A stretch of 15,112 nucleotides of DNA from JAQBGV01 sp032128395 (GTDB lineage: Bacteria > Planctomycetota > UBA8108 > UBA1146). Below, one piece after another: positions 1-7,065 of this stretch. Made by a program: the position numbers and the translations under genes. The stretch covers positions 1 through 15,112 of the forward strand of contig JAQBGV010000040.1 of assembly GCA_032128395.1 (NCBI GenBank). The letters run 5' to 3'. Every line of letters starts with the position of its first letter. Position 1 is the stretch's first letter. The notes under the pieces are model-generated. The model did not search any database, was not told the DNA's origin, and worked only from the letters and a program-made list of their open reading frames with translations.

Positions 1-133
1 CACCCCCGACCCGCCGGGGTGCTCCCCGGCGACGCCCTTGCCTCATCGGTGTCGGGTTCCCTCCGTCAGGGCCCCGGGACAGGACTTGCACCCGTGTGCT
101 CACCTCCGGTTTCGCTGGTCATGCTGGACGCAC
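1..133 (-). mobile_element. 5' end of a group II intron (partial, runs off the left edge)
   Basis: Read on the minus strand, the segment opens with GTGCGTCCAGCATGACC, the GUGCG boundary and adjoining CCxGCAUG element typical of bacterial group II introns. Next come GGGTGCAAGTCC, GGGAACCCGAC and GGCAAGGGCGTCG, in the order seen in domain I of many bacterial introns. A hairpin GCCGGGG-AGCA-CCCCGGC follows. The RNA would be a self-splicing ribozyme and retroelement, normally with a reverse transcriptase/maturase in domain IV. Only about 133 nt of domain I lie inside the window, so the ORF, domain V and 3' exon cannot be seen, and the structural class is not assigned. The boundary is placed at 133 from the GTGCG motif. 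The resemblance rests on remembered consensus rather than a covariance search. Confidence 0.68.
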
Positions 134-429
134 CGATCCTCGACGACCCGAGGGGGTCGCCGGCGGTCGGACGCCGCCCCGCGCCTTGCATTCGGTACCT
201 CCTCGAAGCCCTCCACGCGGTTGGTTTTCCTGGAGAAGTCGAAATCCAAGCCCGTCGGACGGCGGCTCAGCTTGAGGGTTCCACCGATACGATCGACCTG
301 AGCCGCCATCCAACTGGACGCGACCCGCATCGACGTCTCGAACACGGTTTCCCGACCGCCTCCTAGCAGTCCCTTGACACGCGCTGCATCCCTTCGTACC
401 TTCTCGAAGTCATGCAATCCGCCGCACAC
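134..429 (-). CDS. Hypothetical reading frame, possibly a 5' exon interrupted by the intron
   Basis: An open frame begins at a GTG (429) and runs without a stop to the proposed intron boundary at 134. It continues into intron sequence to a TGA at 100-102. The first about 75 residues look protein-like, with stretches such as RVASSWMAAQVDRIGGTLKL and many GC-ending codons. I do not recognise a family. The ribosome-binding region is poor: a GGGAAGAG run lies almost against the GTG, and an in-frame TTG at 417 is an alternative start. The region may be noncoding, because chance open frames are common at this GC content. If real, the gene would need intron splicing or would be truncated. Confidence 0.2.
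374..402 (+). promoter_or_regulatory. Candidate sigma-70-type promoter upstream of the porin
   Basis: A perfect TTGACA (374-379) is followed after exactly 17 nt by TACCTT (397-402), which keeps the T, A and final T of the -10 consensus. It points toward the porin gene, whose ATG lies about 265 nt downstream of the predicted transcription start. The leader would therefore be long and include the hairpin at 455-476. The -10 match is only 3 of 6, and the site lies inside the doubtful minus-strand reading frame. Confidence 0.28.
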
Positions 430-454
430 CTCTTCCCTATTCCGGACGGCTGAA

Positions 455-476
455 CCGCCACGTATTGAAGTGGCGG
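455..476. other. Inverted repeat in the 430-671 intergenic region
   Basis: CCGCCAC and GTGGCGG form a perfect 7-bp stem with an 8-nt loop (GTATTGAA). No T-run follows on either strand, so it is not a convincing intrinsic terminator. It could be a leader structure of the porin transcript or an operator. The rest of 430-671 holds no supported gene. The last bases contain the porin ribosome-binding site, GGAGAG (661-666). Confidence 0.4.
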
Positions 477-671
477 GTCCATTTCGTCATGACCGGTCCG
501 ATTCCCCGGATCTTCCCCCGCGACCCTCTGGCTAGATCCATGGCGAGTCTGCCCGCCTGCAGGTGACTTTCCCCCCGCGGTGGCGCTGCTTCACTTCGAG
601 ACTTCCAAATTCTCCGTCGGGAACTCTGGGGGGAGTCCGATCGGTTTGGTGGTCCCCCATGGAGAGAAACG

Positions 672-1868
672 ATGATTCGAAACACGGTACCGGTACTCGT
701 CGCCGCGCTCCTCTTCGCAGGGGGATCGTCCGGACTTGCCCAAGAATCTGGAAGCGATCGGGGCATCATTTCCAAACTCGGATCTGCGTTGACCCTCTAT
801 GGGTTCTTGAGGATCGACGCCGTCTACGACAGCGACCCGATGAACGACTCGCAGATCGCGACCTTCGTTCGGAGTCAGGACGACCCCGCATCGGGAACGA
901 GCGACTTCACCCTCTACACACGCCTGACCCGGCTCGGCCTCGACTTCGACGGCGGCGAGGTGAAGGGGATGAAGCTCGACGGCAAGCTCGAGCTCGATTT
1001 CTACGGCTTCGACAGCTCGGACTCGCGCAACGATCTGCGGATCCGTCATGCGTACCTCAACCTGAAGAAGGACGATCTCTCCTTGCTCGCCGGGCAAGCG
1101 TGGGACCTGTTCTCCCCGCTCTACCCGTCGATCAACCCCGACCTCGTGAACTGGAACGCGGGAAACACCGGGGATCGCCGACCGCAGCTCCGGGTCAGTT
1201 ACGCCCCGACCGTCGGCGACGACAGCAAGTTGACGCTCGCCGGTGCGCTCGCGATGCAGGGCGCAATCAGCCCGCAGGAGATCGATGGCACCCCGGACGG
1301 AGTCCTCGACGGAGAGGACAGTGGCATTCCGCAGCTGCAGGGGAGAGCCGCGTATGGAACGAAGATCCTCACCGAATCCACCTCCGAGCTCGGAGCTTGG
1401 TTCGCCTACGGTCAAGAAAAGACCGACGGGCCGCCGATCGCGGGAGAGGATGAGTGGACCTCCTCGATCTACGGTCTCGACGTGACCCTCCCGATCACCG
1501 ACGACCTCAAGCTCAAGGGAGAATTCTGGGCCGGTGAGAACCTGAACGATCTCCGTGGAGGGATCGGCCAGGGGATCAACGCCACCACCGGCGACGAGAT
1601 CGCAGCGATCGGCTACTGGGCGCAGGTCGACTACGCCCTCAACGACACTACCGGAATCTTTGTCGGAACCTCGGTAGACGATCCCGACGACGGCGATCTA
1701 CCCACCGGTGGCATGGACCTCAACGAGCAGTACTACGCCGGCATGACTTTTCGAGTCTGGGAACCGGTGCGCTTCGGTGTGGACTATGTCCACTGGAAGA
1801 CGGAGTACGTCGGCCTGAGGGACGGCACGAACCATCGGTTCCGATTCTGGATCTCTTACTACTTCTAG
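672..1868 (+). CDS. DcaP-like outer-membrane beta-barrel porin
   Basis: Predicted outer-membrane channel of 398 residues. A signal peptide (residues 1-23, hydrophobic core VLVAALLFAGG) ends in GLAQ, with likely cleavage after Ala23. The mature part starts with LTLYGFLRIDAVYD, and residues around 75-150 alternate charged and aromatic strands (KLELDFYGF, LRIRHAYLNL, LLAGQAWDLF), as in DcaP-family trimeric porins. The chain ends in FRFWISYYF, and the terminal Phe fits the barrel-assembly signal. The ATG at 672 is favoured by GGAGAG five nt upstream and by an immediate signal peptide. Members of this family take up small or acidic compounds; the substrate here is unknown. Its stop codon overlaps the Shine-Dalgarno of the next gene, so the two are probably co-transcribed. 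Confidence 0.82.
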   Translation: MIRNTVPVLVAALLFAGGSSGLAQESGSDRGIISKLGSALTLYGFLRIDAVYDSDPMNDSQIATFVRSQDDPASGTSDFTLYTRLTRLGLDFDGGEVKGMKLDGKLELDFYGFDSSDSRNDLRIRHAYLNLKKDDLSLLAGQAWDLFSPLYPSINPDLVNWNAGNTGDRRPQLRVSYAPTVGDDSKLTLAGALAMQGAISPQEIDGTPDGVLDGEDSGIPQLQGRAAYGTKILTESTSELGAWFAYGQEKTDGPPIAGEDEWTSSIYGLDVTLPITDDLKLKGEFWAGENLNDLRGGIGQGINATTGDEIAAIGYWAQVDYALNDTTGIFVGTSVDDPDDGDLPTGGMDLNEQYYAGMTFRVWEPVRFGVDYVHWKTEYVGLRDGTNHRFRFWISYYF

Positions 1869-1879
1869 GAGGACTCTCG

Positions 1880-3028
1880 ATGCGACATCTGGCTCTCCCC
1901 CTCTTCGTCGCCGCGGCGACGACGCTCGCGGGCTGCGCCGCCACCGGCGCCGGCCCCGGGATCTCCTTCGGCGAACAGGCGAGTTTTTCGGCGAACCACG
2001 ACTTCACCGTCTCGGTGCCAGAGAACACCGAACAACTCCGAGTCTGGTTCGCGATGCCGAGCGATTTGGAGCCCGCGCAGAAGACCCGCAAGTGGCGGGT
2101 CGACGTCGGGCTCGAATCTGCACACACGACTCGGATCGTCCGTGACGAGACCGGGAACCGATTCCTCCTTCTCGAGGCGGAAAATCCGACCGGCGGCGAA
2201 TTCTCGGTGAAGACCAGCTTTTCCATCGTCCGCCAGGAGGTGAAAGCGAACCTCGACCCGGCCGCGACCCGGTCCCACGACGCCGCGGAGCGCGTGGAGC
2301 TGGCTCAGTACCTCAAGGGAACCTCGCAGAGCGTGATCGACACGAATGCACGAACGATGGCGCGAGAGGCGACCCAGGGCGAATCGAATCCGATCCTCGC
2401 ATCGCGAAAGATCTACGACGCGGTGCTCGACTACATGGATTATCACGTCAAGGATCCGAAACCAGACGCGCAGAAGACGATGAACTCGACTGGCACCGGG
2501 TCGAGCACGAAGGCCTACGAGACACGGTGCGGCAATTGCACCGACTTCCATTCGCTGTATGCCGCGGTGTCTCGCGCGGCTGGGATCCCGACTCGCGTCG
2601 TGTACGGATCGTTCTTCAAGGGACCGCTCGACGGGCTCGACACGGACCAGAGCTACCACTGCTGGATCGAGTTCCACGCGCCCCAGATCGGCTGGGTGCC
2701 GCTCGACGTCGCGGTCGCGGACATCTTCACCGCCGATTTCAAAGCGAACGAACACAGCCGACCGAGGGCGGAACTGACCACCGCGGACGGCTACATGGGG
2801 CCGGACGCGAATCTCGTCGAGTACTACTTCGGCAATCTGGACGATCGACGGGTCACTTGGCACTACAACCGGGACCTCGTGATGAAGGATCCGCGTCAGG
2901 CCGGTCCACCGCTCCTCTGGAATCCGAAGGCGTACGGCGAGGCGGACGGAAAATCGATCTCGGTAGGTCGGAAGCTCACTTTTCGTCAATCGAGCGGCGC
3001 CGGCGCGGCGACCGCCTCCGCTCGTTAG
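1880..3028 (+). CDS. Transglutaminase-like (papain-fold) lipoprotein
   Basis: A 382-residue exported protein. The N-terminus has a lipobox LAGC with lipidated Cys19. Residues about 30-130 form a beta-rich region. Residues about 150-290 are a transglutaminase-like core: Cys220 in RCGNCTDFHSLY, His260 in SYHCWIEFH and Asp276 in VPLDVAVAD give the full Cys-His-Asp triad. Such domains act as cysteine peptidases, amidases or transamidases, and the intact triad suggests a live enzyme. The start is fixed by a strong AGGAGG (1867-1872) seven nt before the ATG; this site overlaps the stop of the porin gene. The close spacing suggests an envelope module with the porin. The substrate is unknown. Confidence 0.85.
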   Translation: MRHLALPLFVAAATTLAGCAATGAGPGISFGEQASFSANHDFTVSVPENTEQLRVWFAMPSDLEPAQKTRKWRVDVGLESAHTTRIVRDETGNRFLLLEAENPTGGEFSVKTSFSIVRQEVKANLDPAATRSHDAAERVELAQYLKGTSQSVIDTNARTMAREATQGESNPILASRKIYDAVLDYMDYHVKDPKPDAQKTMNSTGTGSSTKAYETRCGNCTDFHSLYAAVSRAAGIPTRVVYGSFFKGPLDGLDTDQSYHCWIEFHAPQIGWVPLDVAVADIFTADFKANEHSRPRAELTTADGYMGPDANLVEYYFGNLDDRRVTWHYNRDLVMKDPRQAGPPLLWNPKAYGEADGKSISVGRKLTFRQSSGAGAATASAR

Positions 3029-3032
3029 GGCC

Positions 3033-3052
3033 CGGGGTGGCGAACTGCCCCG
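3033..3052. other. Weak hairpin after the transglutaminase gene
   Basis: CGGGG and CCCCG form a 5-bp GC stem with a 10-nt loop just downstream of the stop codon. There is no T-tract, so terminator function is doubtful. It may only reduce read-through into the next genes. Confidence 0.2.
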
Positions 3053-3077
3053 CCGACGCTTAGCCTGAGCCGAAAGC

Positions 3078-3103
3078 ACTCTCGACGCAGACTCTCGACG
3101 CAG
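3078..3103 (+). repeat. Perfect 13-bp tandem duplication in the DsrE leader
   Basis: ACTCTCGACGCAG occurs twice head to tail with no mismatch, ending just before the AGAAGGG ribosome-binding region of the DsrE gene. It may be a recent slippage duplication or a paired regulator-binding site. No protein can be assigned to it. Confidence 0.75.
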
Positions 3104-3114
3104 AAGGGATCCCC

Positions 3115-3477
3115 ATGTCGAACAAGTTCGGATTCACGCTGACCTACGCGAAGAACGACACCGACAAGGCGACCGTCGCCTTCGTCGTCGCCAATGCAGC
3201 GGTCGCCTCCGACAAGGAGACGATGATGTTCCTGATGACCGATGGCGTGCACCTCAGCCAGAAGGGCTACGCCGATGACATCCACGAGGATGGCTTCTCC
3301 CCCCTTTCCGAGTTGATGGCAAATTTCGTGAAAGCCGGCGGCGAGATCTGGGTCTGCTCCCCCTGCTTCAAGAAGCGTGGCCTCGACGAGGGCAATCTGA
3401 TCGAAGGCGCGAAGATCGTCGGGGGCGCGAAGTTGGTCGAATTCCTCGCCGACGGAACACCATCCGTCAGCTGGTAG
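3115..3477 (+). CDS. DsrE-family small sulfur-relay protein
   Basis: A cytosolic protein of 120 residues, the usual length for DsrE/DsrF-like proteins. These have a Rossmann-like fold and often carry persulfide sulfur or act in oligomers with TusA. The nucleotide-fold-like N-terminus (FGFTLTYAKNDTDKATVAF) is followed by MMFLMTDGVHLSQKG. The characteristic late cysteine region is WVCSPCFKKRG, with Cys81 and Cys84 forming CxxC; one is the likely sulfur-binding site. AGAAGGG sits upstream of the ATG. The stop is 2 nt before the GTG of the TusA-OsmC gene, so the two are almost certainly co-translated and probably act together. DsrE and TusA proteins are known partners in sulfur transfer; a partnership here is inferred from position. 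Confidence 0.85.
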   Translation: MSNKFGFTLTYAKNDTDKATVAFVVANAAVASDKETMMFLMTDGVHLSQKGYADDIHEDGFSPLSELMANFVKAGGEIWVCSPCFKKRGLDEGNLIEGAKIVGGAKLVEFLADGTPSVSW

Positions 3478-3479
3478 AT

Positions 3480-4208
3480 GTGACCGACTCCCCCATTCCC
3501 GCTCCCGACGCGGTGTGCGACGGGGGCGACCTCGACTGCGGCAGCGGGCTCTTGCTGATCATCCGCACCGCTCTTCAACCCGTTCCTCCGGGGGGTGTTC
3601 TCGAGGTGCGCAGCCGCGAGTCGAGCGTGAAAGAGGACCTTCCCGCCTGGTGTCGCATGGTCGGTCACCACATCCTGGCCACCGAGGACGCACCGAACGA
3701 GTACACCCACTACTTCTTGAAGAAGAAGGGGGACGATCTCGACCTATCTGGAGATCTCGAGCAGGCCCGCGCGTATGCCTGGAAGGTGCGCGCGCGTTGG
3801 ACCGGCGGGATGCGGGCGAAGGTGTTCGCGCGAAATCACAGCTGGTCGACCGGTCAACCGGCGAGCTTCGACACCGAGGACGCCGCTCCGAGCGCGATCG
3901 AACAGCTCCTCGGCGCCGTCGCGAGCTGCCTCGCGGTCGGATTCCAATGGCGTGCGTCGAAGGAGGGGATTGCGATCGATGACCTCGAGATCACCCTCTC
4001 CGCCCGCGCCGACAACATCCTGACCTTTCTCGGCGTCGAGGACGACGGTTCCCCGGCGCTCGAGCAGGTCGAAGGAAAATTCTTCGTCCGGAGCGATGGT
4101 GACGAGAAGCGACTCGTCGAGCTCTGGGAAGAGACCATGAGGCGCTCGCCCGTCACTCAGACGCTCTTGCGCGAAGTTCCGGTCTCGGTCGAGTTCCGAG
4201 TGGTTTGA
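3480..4208 (+). CDS. TusA-like / OsmC-like fusion protein
   Basis: A 242-residue protein with two joined thiol domains. Residues 12-75 resemble TusA sulfurtransferases: Cys20 in LDCGSGLLLIIRTAL and Cys58 in LPAWCRMVGH match the positions of E. coli TusA Cys19 and Cys56. The usual CPxP motif has become CGSG, so both prolines are replaced. Residues about 95-242 are an OsmC/Ohr-like domain. The first active-site Cys is present (Cys150, GAVASCLAVGF), but the second, usually in CPV, is Ser223 (RRSPVTQTL). A normal two-Cys peroxidase cycle is therefore unlikely, and sulfur or acyl transfer or binding is more plausible. The GTG start begins in the last base of an ATG whose next codon would be TGA, so GTG is the only workable local start. 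It follows DsrE by 2 nt. Confidence 0.85.
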   Translation: MTDSPIPAPDAVCDGGDLDCGSGLLLIIRTALQPVPPGGVLEVRSRESSVKEDLPAWCRMVGHHILATEDAPNEYTHYFLKKKGDDLDLSGDLEQARAYAWKVRARWTGGMRAKVFARNHSWSTGQPASFDTEDAAPSAIEQLLGAVASCLAVGFQWRASKEGIAIDDLEITLSARADNILTFLGVEDDGSPALEQVEGKFFVRSDGDEKRLVELWEETMRRSPVTQTLLREVPVSVEFRVV

Positions 4209-4227
4209 GTCGAGAGGAATCCCCGCG

Positions 4228-5370
4228 ATGCAGTCCCCCTGGCCCCTCTTCCCCGTCACCTCGGTCGGCAGTTGGCCGCGTCCGCCGGAGCTCCTGCGAG
4301 CTCTGAACAAGAGAACTCCCGACTTCGACGCCATTGCGGACGAGGCCACCGTGGCGGCGATCCGCGCTCAGGAGGAGGTCGGGGTCGACATCATCGTCGA
4401 CGGCGAGCAGCGCCGAGACAACTTCTACAGTTTCATCACCGAGCACCTCGATGGGATCCGCTTGATGACGATGGCGGACCTCCTCGAGTACGTCGAGGAC
4501 AAGGCTGCGTTCGAGAACCTGCTCGCCGCCCTCGATGTCCCCGCGTTCGCGATCAAGAATCCGACGATCGTCGGGCCCCTCAGCGTCACGAAGCCGCTCG
4601 TCCTCGAAGACCTGCGCTTTCTCCGAAAGCACACGAAGAAGCCGGTCAAGGTGACGCTGCCGGGTCCGTACCTCCTCAGCCGTTCGACCTGGGTGAAACA
4701 GCTCTCGGAGGAGGCCTACCCCGATCGCGAGTCCCTCGCCGATGCCATTGTGAAGATCCTCAGAGACGAGGCGCTCGCCCTCGCCGCCGAGGGTGCCGAG
4801 GTGATCCAGTTCGACGAGCCGGTGCTGACCGAACTCGCGTTCGCCGGCAAGTCGGAGACACGGACGTTCATGTGCGCGGCGCTGGCGGCGAGCGCGTCCC
4901 CCGAGGAGGAGCTCGAGTTCGCGGTAACGCTGGTGAACCGCGTGATCGAGGGAGTGCGCGGGAGCATCCTCGCCCTCCACATCTGCCGTGGGAACTGGAG
5001 CCAGGACGAAGGTGTCCTCCTCGAAGGGTCCTACGACAAACTGATCCCGCACATCACGGAGATGAAGGTCGATCAGTTCGTCCTCGAATACGCGACCCCG
5101 CGCGCGGGGAGCATCGAGGCGCTCCGCGACCTGCCGGCCCACGCCCAACTCGGCTTCGGTGTGGTGAATCCCCGCACCGAGGAGATCGAGAGCCCGGACG
5201 CGATCGCGAAGCGCGTCGGCGAGGTCGCCGAGATTCTCGGCGCGGAGCGGATCTTCCTCAACCCGGACTGTGGTTTCGGGACCTTCGCGGAGAGACCGGT
5301 CGCGACGGCGGAGACCGCAAAGCGCAAGCTCGGGACGTTGGTCGCGGCGGCGCGGCTGCTGCGGGGGTAG
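4228..5370 (+). CDS. Short MetE-like cobalamin-independent methionine synthase family protein
   Basis: A 380-residue TIM-barrel protein matching the C-terminal catalytic half of MetE (COG0620); the N-terminal half of classical 750-residue MetE is absent. Zinc and thiol ligands are all visible: His251 and Cys253 (LHICRGNW), Glu287 (FVLEYATP) and Cys348 (NPDCGFGTF). The Glu-Cys spacing of 61 equals that of E. coli MetE (665/726). Other family marks are SVGSWPRP near the N-terminus, DGEQRRDNF, LPGPYLLSRSTW and QFDEPVL. The protein should activate a thiol on zinc and alkylate it. The methyl donor and thiol cannot be told from sequence; core methionine synthases and epoxyalkane:CoM transferases share this build. 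It lies 19 nt after the TusA-OsmC gene, which suggests a link to sulfur or thiol handling. Confidence 0.85.
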   Translation: MQSPWPLFPVTSVGSWPRPPELLRALNKRTPDFDAIADEATVAAIRAQEEVGVDIIVDGEQRRDNFYSFITEHLDGIRLMTMADLLEYVEDKAAFENLLAALDVPAFAIKNPTIVGPLSVTKPLVLEDLRFLRKHTKKPVKVTLPGPYLLSRSTWVKQLSEEAYPDRESLADAIVKILRDEALALAAEGAEVIQFDEPVLTELAFAGKSETRTFMCAALAASASPEEELEFAVTLVNRVIEGVRGSILALHICRGNWSQDEGVLLEGSYDKLIPHITEMKVDQFVLEYATPRAGSIEALRDLPAHAQLGFGVVNPRTEEIESPDAIAKRVGEVAEILGAERIFLNPDCGFGTFAERPVATAETAKRKLGTLVAAARLLRG

Positions 5371-5380
5371 ACCGCGCACC

Positions 5381-5403
5381 GACCGGGTTCGAGATATCCG
5401 GTC
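5381..5403. other. Dyad 1 after the MetE-like gene
   Basis: GACCGG and CCGGTC form a 6-bp stem around an 11-nt loop, 10 nt after the MetE-like stop codon. The same core stem sequence recurs in the next dyad. A short A-rich stretch (GAAAAC) follows, but there is no T-run, so terminator function is uncertain. Confidence 0.35.
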
Positions 5404-5433
5404 CGAAAACACCGCCCGTATTGACTCCTTCCG

Positions 5434-5457
5434 CTGACCGGGGCACCCTCCGGTCAG
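5434..5457. other. Dyad 2 upstream of the small lipoprotein gene
   Basis: CTGACCGG and CCGGTCAG form a perfect 8-bp stem with an 8-nt loop. It contains the same GACCGG/CCGGTC core as dyad 1, 53 nt upstream. It begins 8 nt after a TTGACT (5421-5426), so it would overlap a promoter spacer if that is a -35 box. It could be an operator or a structured leader. Confidence 0.4.
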
Positions 5458-5490
5458 GACCCGACTTCCCTCCTCGAGAGGACCATCGCC

Positions 5491-5784
5491 GTGTCTCGAC
5501 ACCGCGCTTCCCGCCAGCACCGCCTCCTGCCCTGCATCATCTTCATCGTCGGCGCTCTCCCGCTCGGTGGCTGTGCGTGGGCCTACAAGAACAAGGCAGA
5601 GGTCCAGCTCGCCCGGCACGTCTCGATCGGACAGGAGCTGATGGACCTGAAGCAGGCCTCCATTCAAGGGGCCATCAGCGAGGAAGAGTACGTCGAGCTG
5701 AAGGGCAAGCTGATGGAGATGATCGACTTCGAGGGAGTTTCCGAAGTGATCCACGATGTCACGCCCGGAAGCGACGACCACTAG
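5491..5784 (+). CDS. Small lipoprotein with SHOCT-like segment
   Basis: A 97-residue predicted lipoprotein. A basic N-terminus (MSRHRASRQHR) leads into a hydrophobic stretch and the lipobox LGGC, with Cys28 as the lipidated residue. The mature part is short and helical. Residues about 50-75 (LMDLKQASIQGAISEEEYV) resemble the SHOCT motif, in which a helix, an I-S/T-EEEY turn and a second helix form a small oligomerisation element. Function is unknown. The GTG start follows GAGAGGA by about 9 nt and gives a proper signal peptide. It precedes the oxidase gene by 21 nt, so they may share a transcript, although no functional link is evident. Confidence 0.72.
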   Translation: MSRHRASRQHRLLPCIIFIVGALPLGGCAWAYKNKAEVQLARHVSIGQELMDLKQASIQGAISEEEYVELKGKLMEMIDFEGVSEVIHDVTPGSDDH

Positions 5785-5805
5785 AAGTAGCCAGGAGCGG
5801 CGCGG

Positions 5806-6987
5806 ATGCCCACGGGTCGGAGCTACGATGCCATCGTCGTCGGCCTCGGTGCGATGGGGAGCGCCGCGCTCTACCAACTCTCGAAGCGTGGAGCGCGGGT
5901 CCTCGGCATCGATCGATTCTCCCCTCCCCACAGCCGCGGCTCGTCCCACGGCGACACTCGACTCACGCGTGTCGCGATCGGGGAAGGGCGGCACTACGTA
6001 CCGCTCGCGGCCCGGTCTCACGAGATCTGGCGGGAGCTCGAAGAGGTATCCGGAGAACGACTGCTCACCGTCACCGGTGGTCTCTTCTTCTCGGGGCAGG
6101 AGCAGGGCTCGCCGGTCCACGGCGCGGCGGACTTCATCGGGGAGACGGTGGCGGCGGCGGCGGCGTTTGGAATCGAGCATGAAGTCCTGGATCACGAGGA
6201 GATGGCTCGTCGGTTCCCTCAGTTTCGCTACTACGGGATCGAGCGAGGCTACTACGAACCCGGAGCGGGCTTCGTCTGCCCCGAGCGCTGCATCGAGGTG
6301 CAGCTTCGACTCGCCGAAGCGCAGGGTGCGGAGATCCGGCGCGACGAAGCGGCGCTCGAGATCGTGCCGATCGGCCGAGACGAGGCGCGCGTCCGAACCA
6401 AGGATGGCGAATTCACCGCGCGGCGCGTGATCCTCTCGAGCGGAGCTTGGCTGAACCAATTCCTGGCACCTTCCTTCCACGACAAGTTCGAGGTCTATCG
6501 CCAGTGTCTCTTCTGGGTCGAGGTCGAGGATTCGATCTCGATCGAGGAGTTTCGCCCCGATCGCTTCCCGGTCTACATCCGCACCGACCGGCGCAAGGAC
6601 GACATCATCTACGGCTTCCCCGCGATCGATGGGCCGGACGGCGGGATCAAGATCGCTTCTGAGGACTACTCCACGCCGTGCGATCCGGACCAGGGCACCT
6701 CTCCCGTGACCGAGGATGAAGAGCGGGCGATGCTCGAACTCGCTTCTCGATTCCTGCGCGTCGGGACCCGTTGTCTCCGATCGGCAGCGTGCCTCTTCAC
6801 CGTGACCCCCGACGGCGAGTTCGTGATCGATCTCCACCCCGACCACCCGCAGCTCGTCCTCGCCTCCCCCTGCTCGGGACACGGATTCAAGCACTCCGCT
6901 GCGATCGGGGAGCTGCTTTCGGAGTTGGCACTCGGAGGAAAGACCGAGTTCGACCGAGCGCCCTTCCTGCTCTCACGGTTCGCCTGA
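5806..6987 (+). CDS. FAD-dependent sarcosine / N-methyl amino acid oxidase (SolA/MSOX type)
   Basis: A 393-residue flavoenzyme of the DAO superfamily, close to the 390 residues of monomeric sarcosine oxidase. The Rossmann motif is VVGLGAMGSA (Gly13, Gly15, Gly18), followed by SRGSSHGDTRLTR, the FAD- and substrate-proximal loop of this family. Cys329 (AACLFTVTPD) lies 33 residues before Lys362 (SGHGFK), the same spacing as MSOX Cys315 (covalent FAD) and Lys348. Lys282 (GGIKIAS) fits the oxygen-activating Lys265. The enzyme should oxidise an N-methyl or secondary amine with O2, giving H2O2 and formaldehyde or an imine. The exact substrate (sarcosine, N-methyl-tryptophan, pipecolate or other) cannot be read from sequence. 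The ATG is preceded by CCAGGAG. Confidence 0.88.
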   Translation: MPTGRSYDAIVVGLGAMGSAALYQLSKRGARVLGIDRFSPPHSRGSSHGDTRLTRVAIGEGRHYVPLAARSHEIWRELEEVSGERLLTVTGGLFFSGQEQGSPVHGAADFIGETVAAAAAFGIEHEVLDHEEMARRFPQFRYYGIERGYYEPGAGFVCPERCIEVQLRLAEAQGAEIRRDEAALEIVPIGRDEARVRTKDGEFTARRVILSSGAWLNQFLAPSFHDKFEVYRQCLFWVEVEDSISIEEFRPDRFPVYIRTDRRKDDIIYGFPAIDGPDGGIKIASEDYSTPCDPDQGTSPVTEDEERAMLELASRFLRVGTRCLRSAACLFTVTPDGEFVIDLHPDHPQLVLASPCSGHGFKHSAAIGELLSELALGGKTEFDRAPFLLSRFA

Positions 6988-7065
6988 GCTCGGGCGGGTG
7001 ACACTCGCTCTGGGAAGACGAGAGCTCTCGCTCTACAGTGTTGCGACTGCCCCGGAATCTTCCCG

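Noticed and set aside
80..105. A tRNA-like TpsiC arm on the minus strand (GGGTGCAAGTCC).
   Set aside because: No acceptor, D or anticodon arms are found around it. The motif fits group II intron domain I better.
1865..3079. A 404-codon minus-strand open frame.
   Set aside because: It is the antisense shadow of the transglutaminase lipoprotein, which has a lipobox and catalytic triad.
4153..6894. A 913-codon open frame on the minus strand.
   Set aside because: It lies antisense to the MetE-like, lipoprotein and oxidase genes, which have clear motifs. Its translation is Arg/Asp/Glu-rich without domains, as expected for an antisense frame in high-GC coding DNA.
7020..7045. The palindrome GAGAGCTCTC before the SpoU gene as an operator.
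   Set aside because: A 10-bp palindrome occurs easily by chance, and there is no second copy or promoter to support it.
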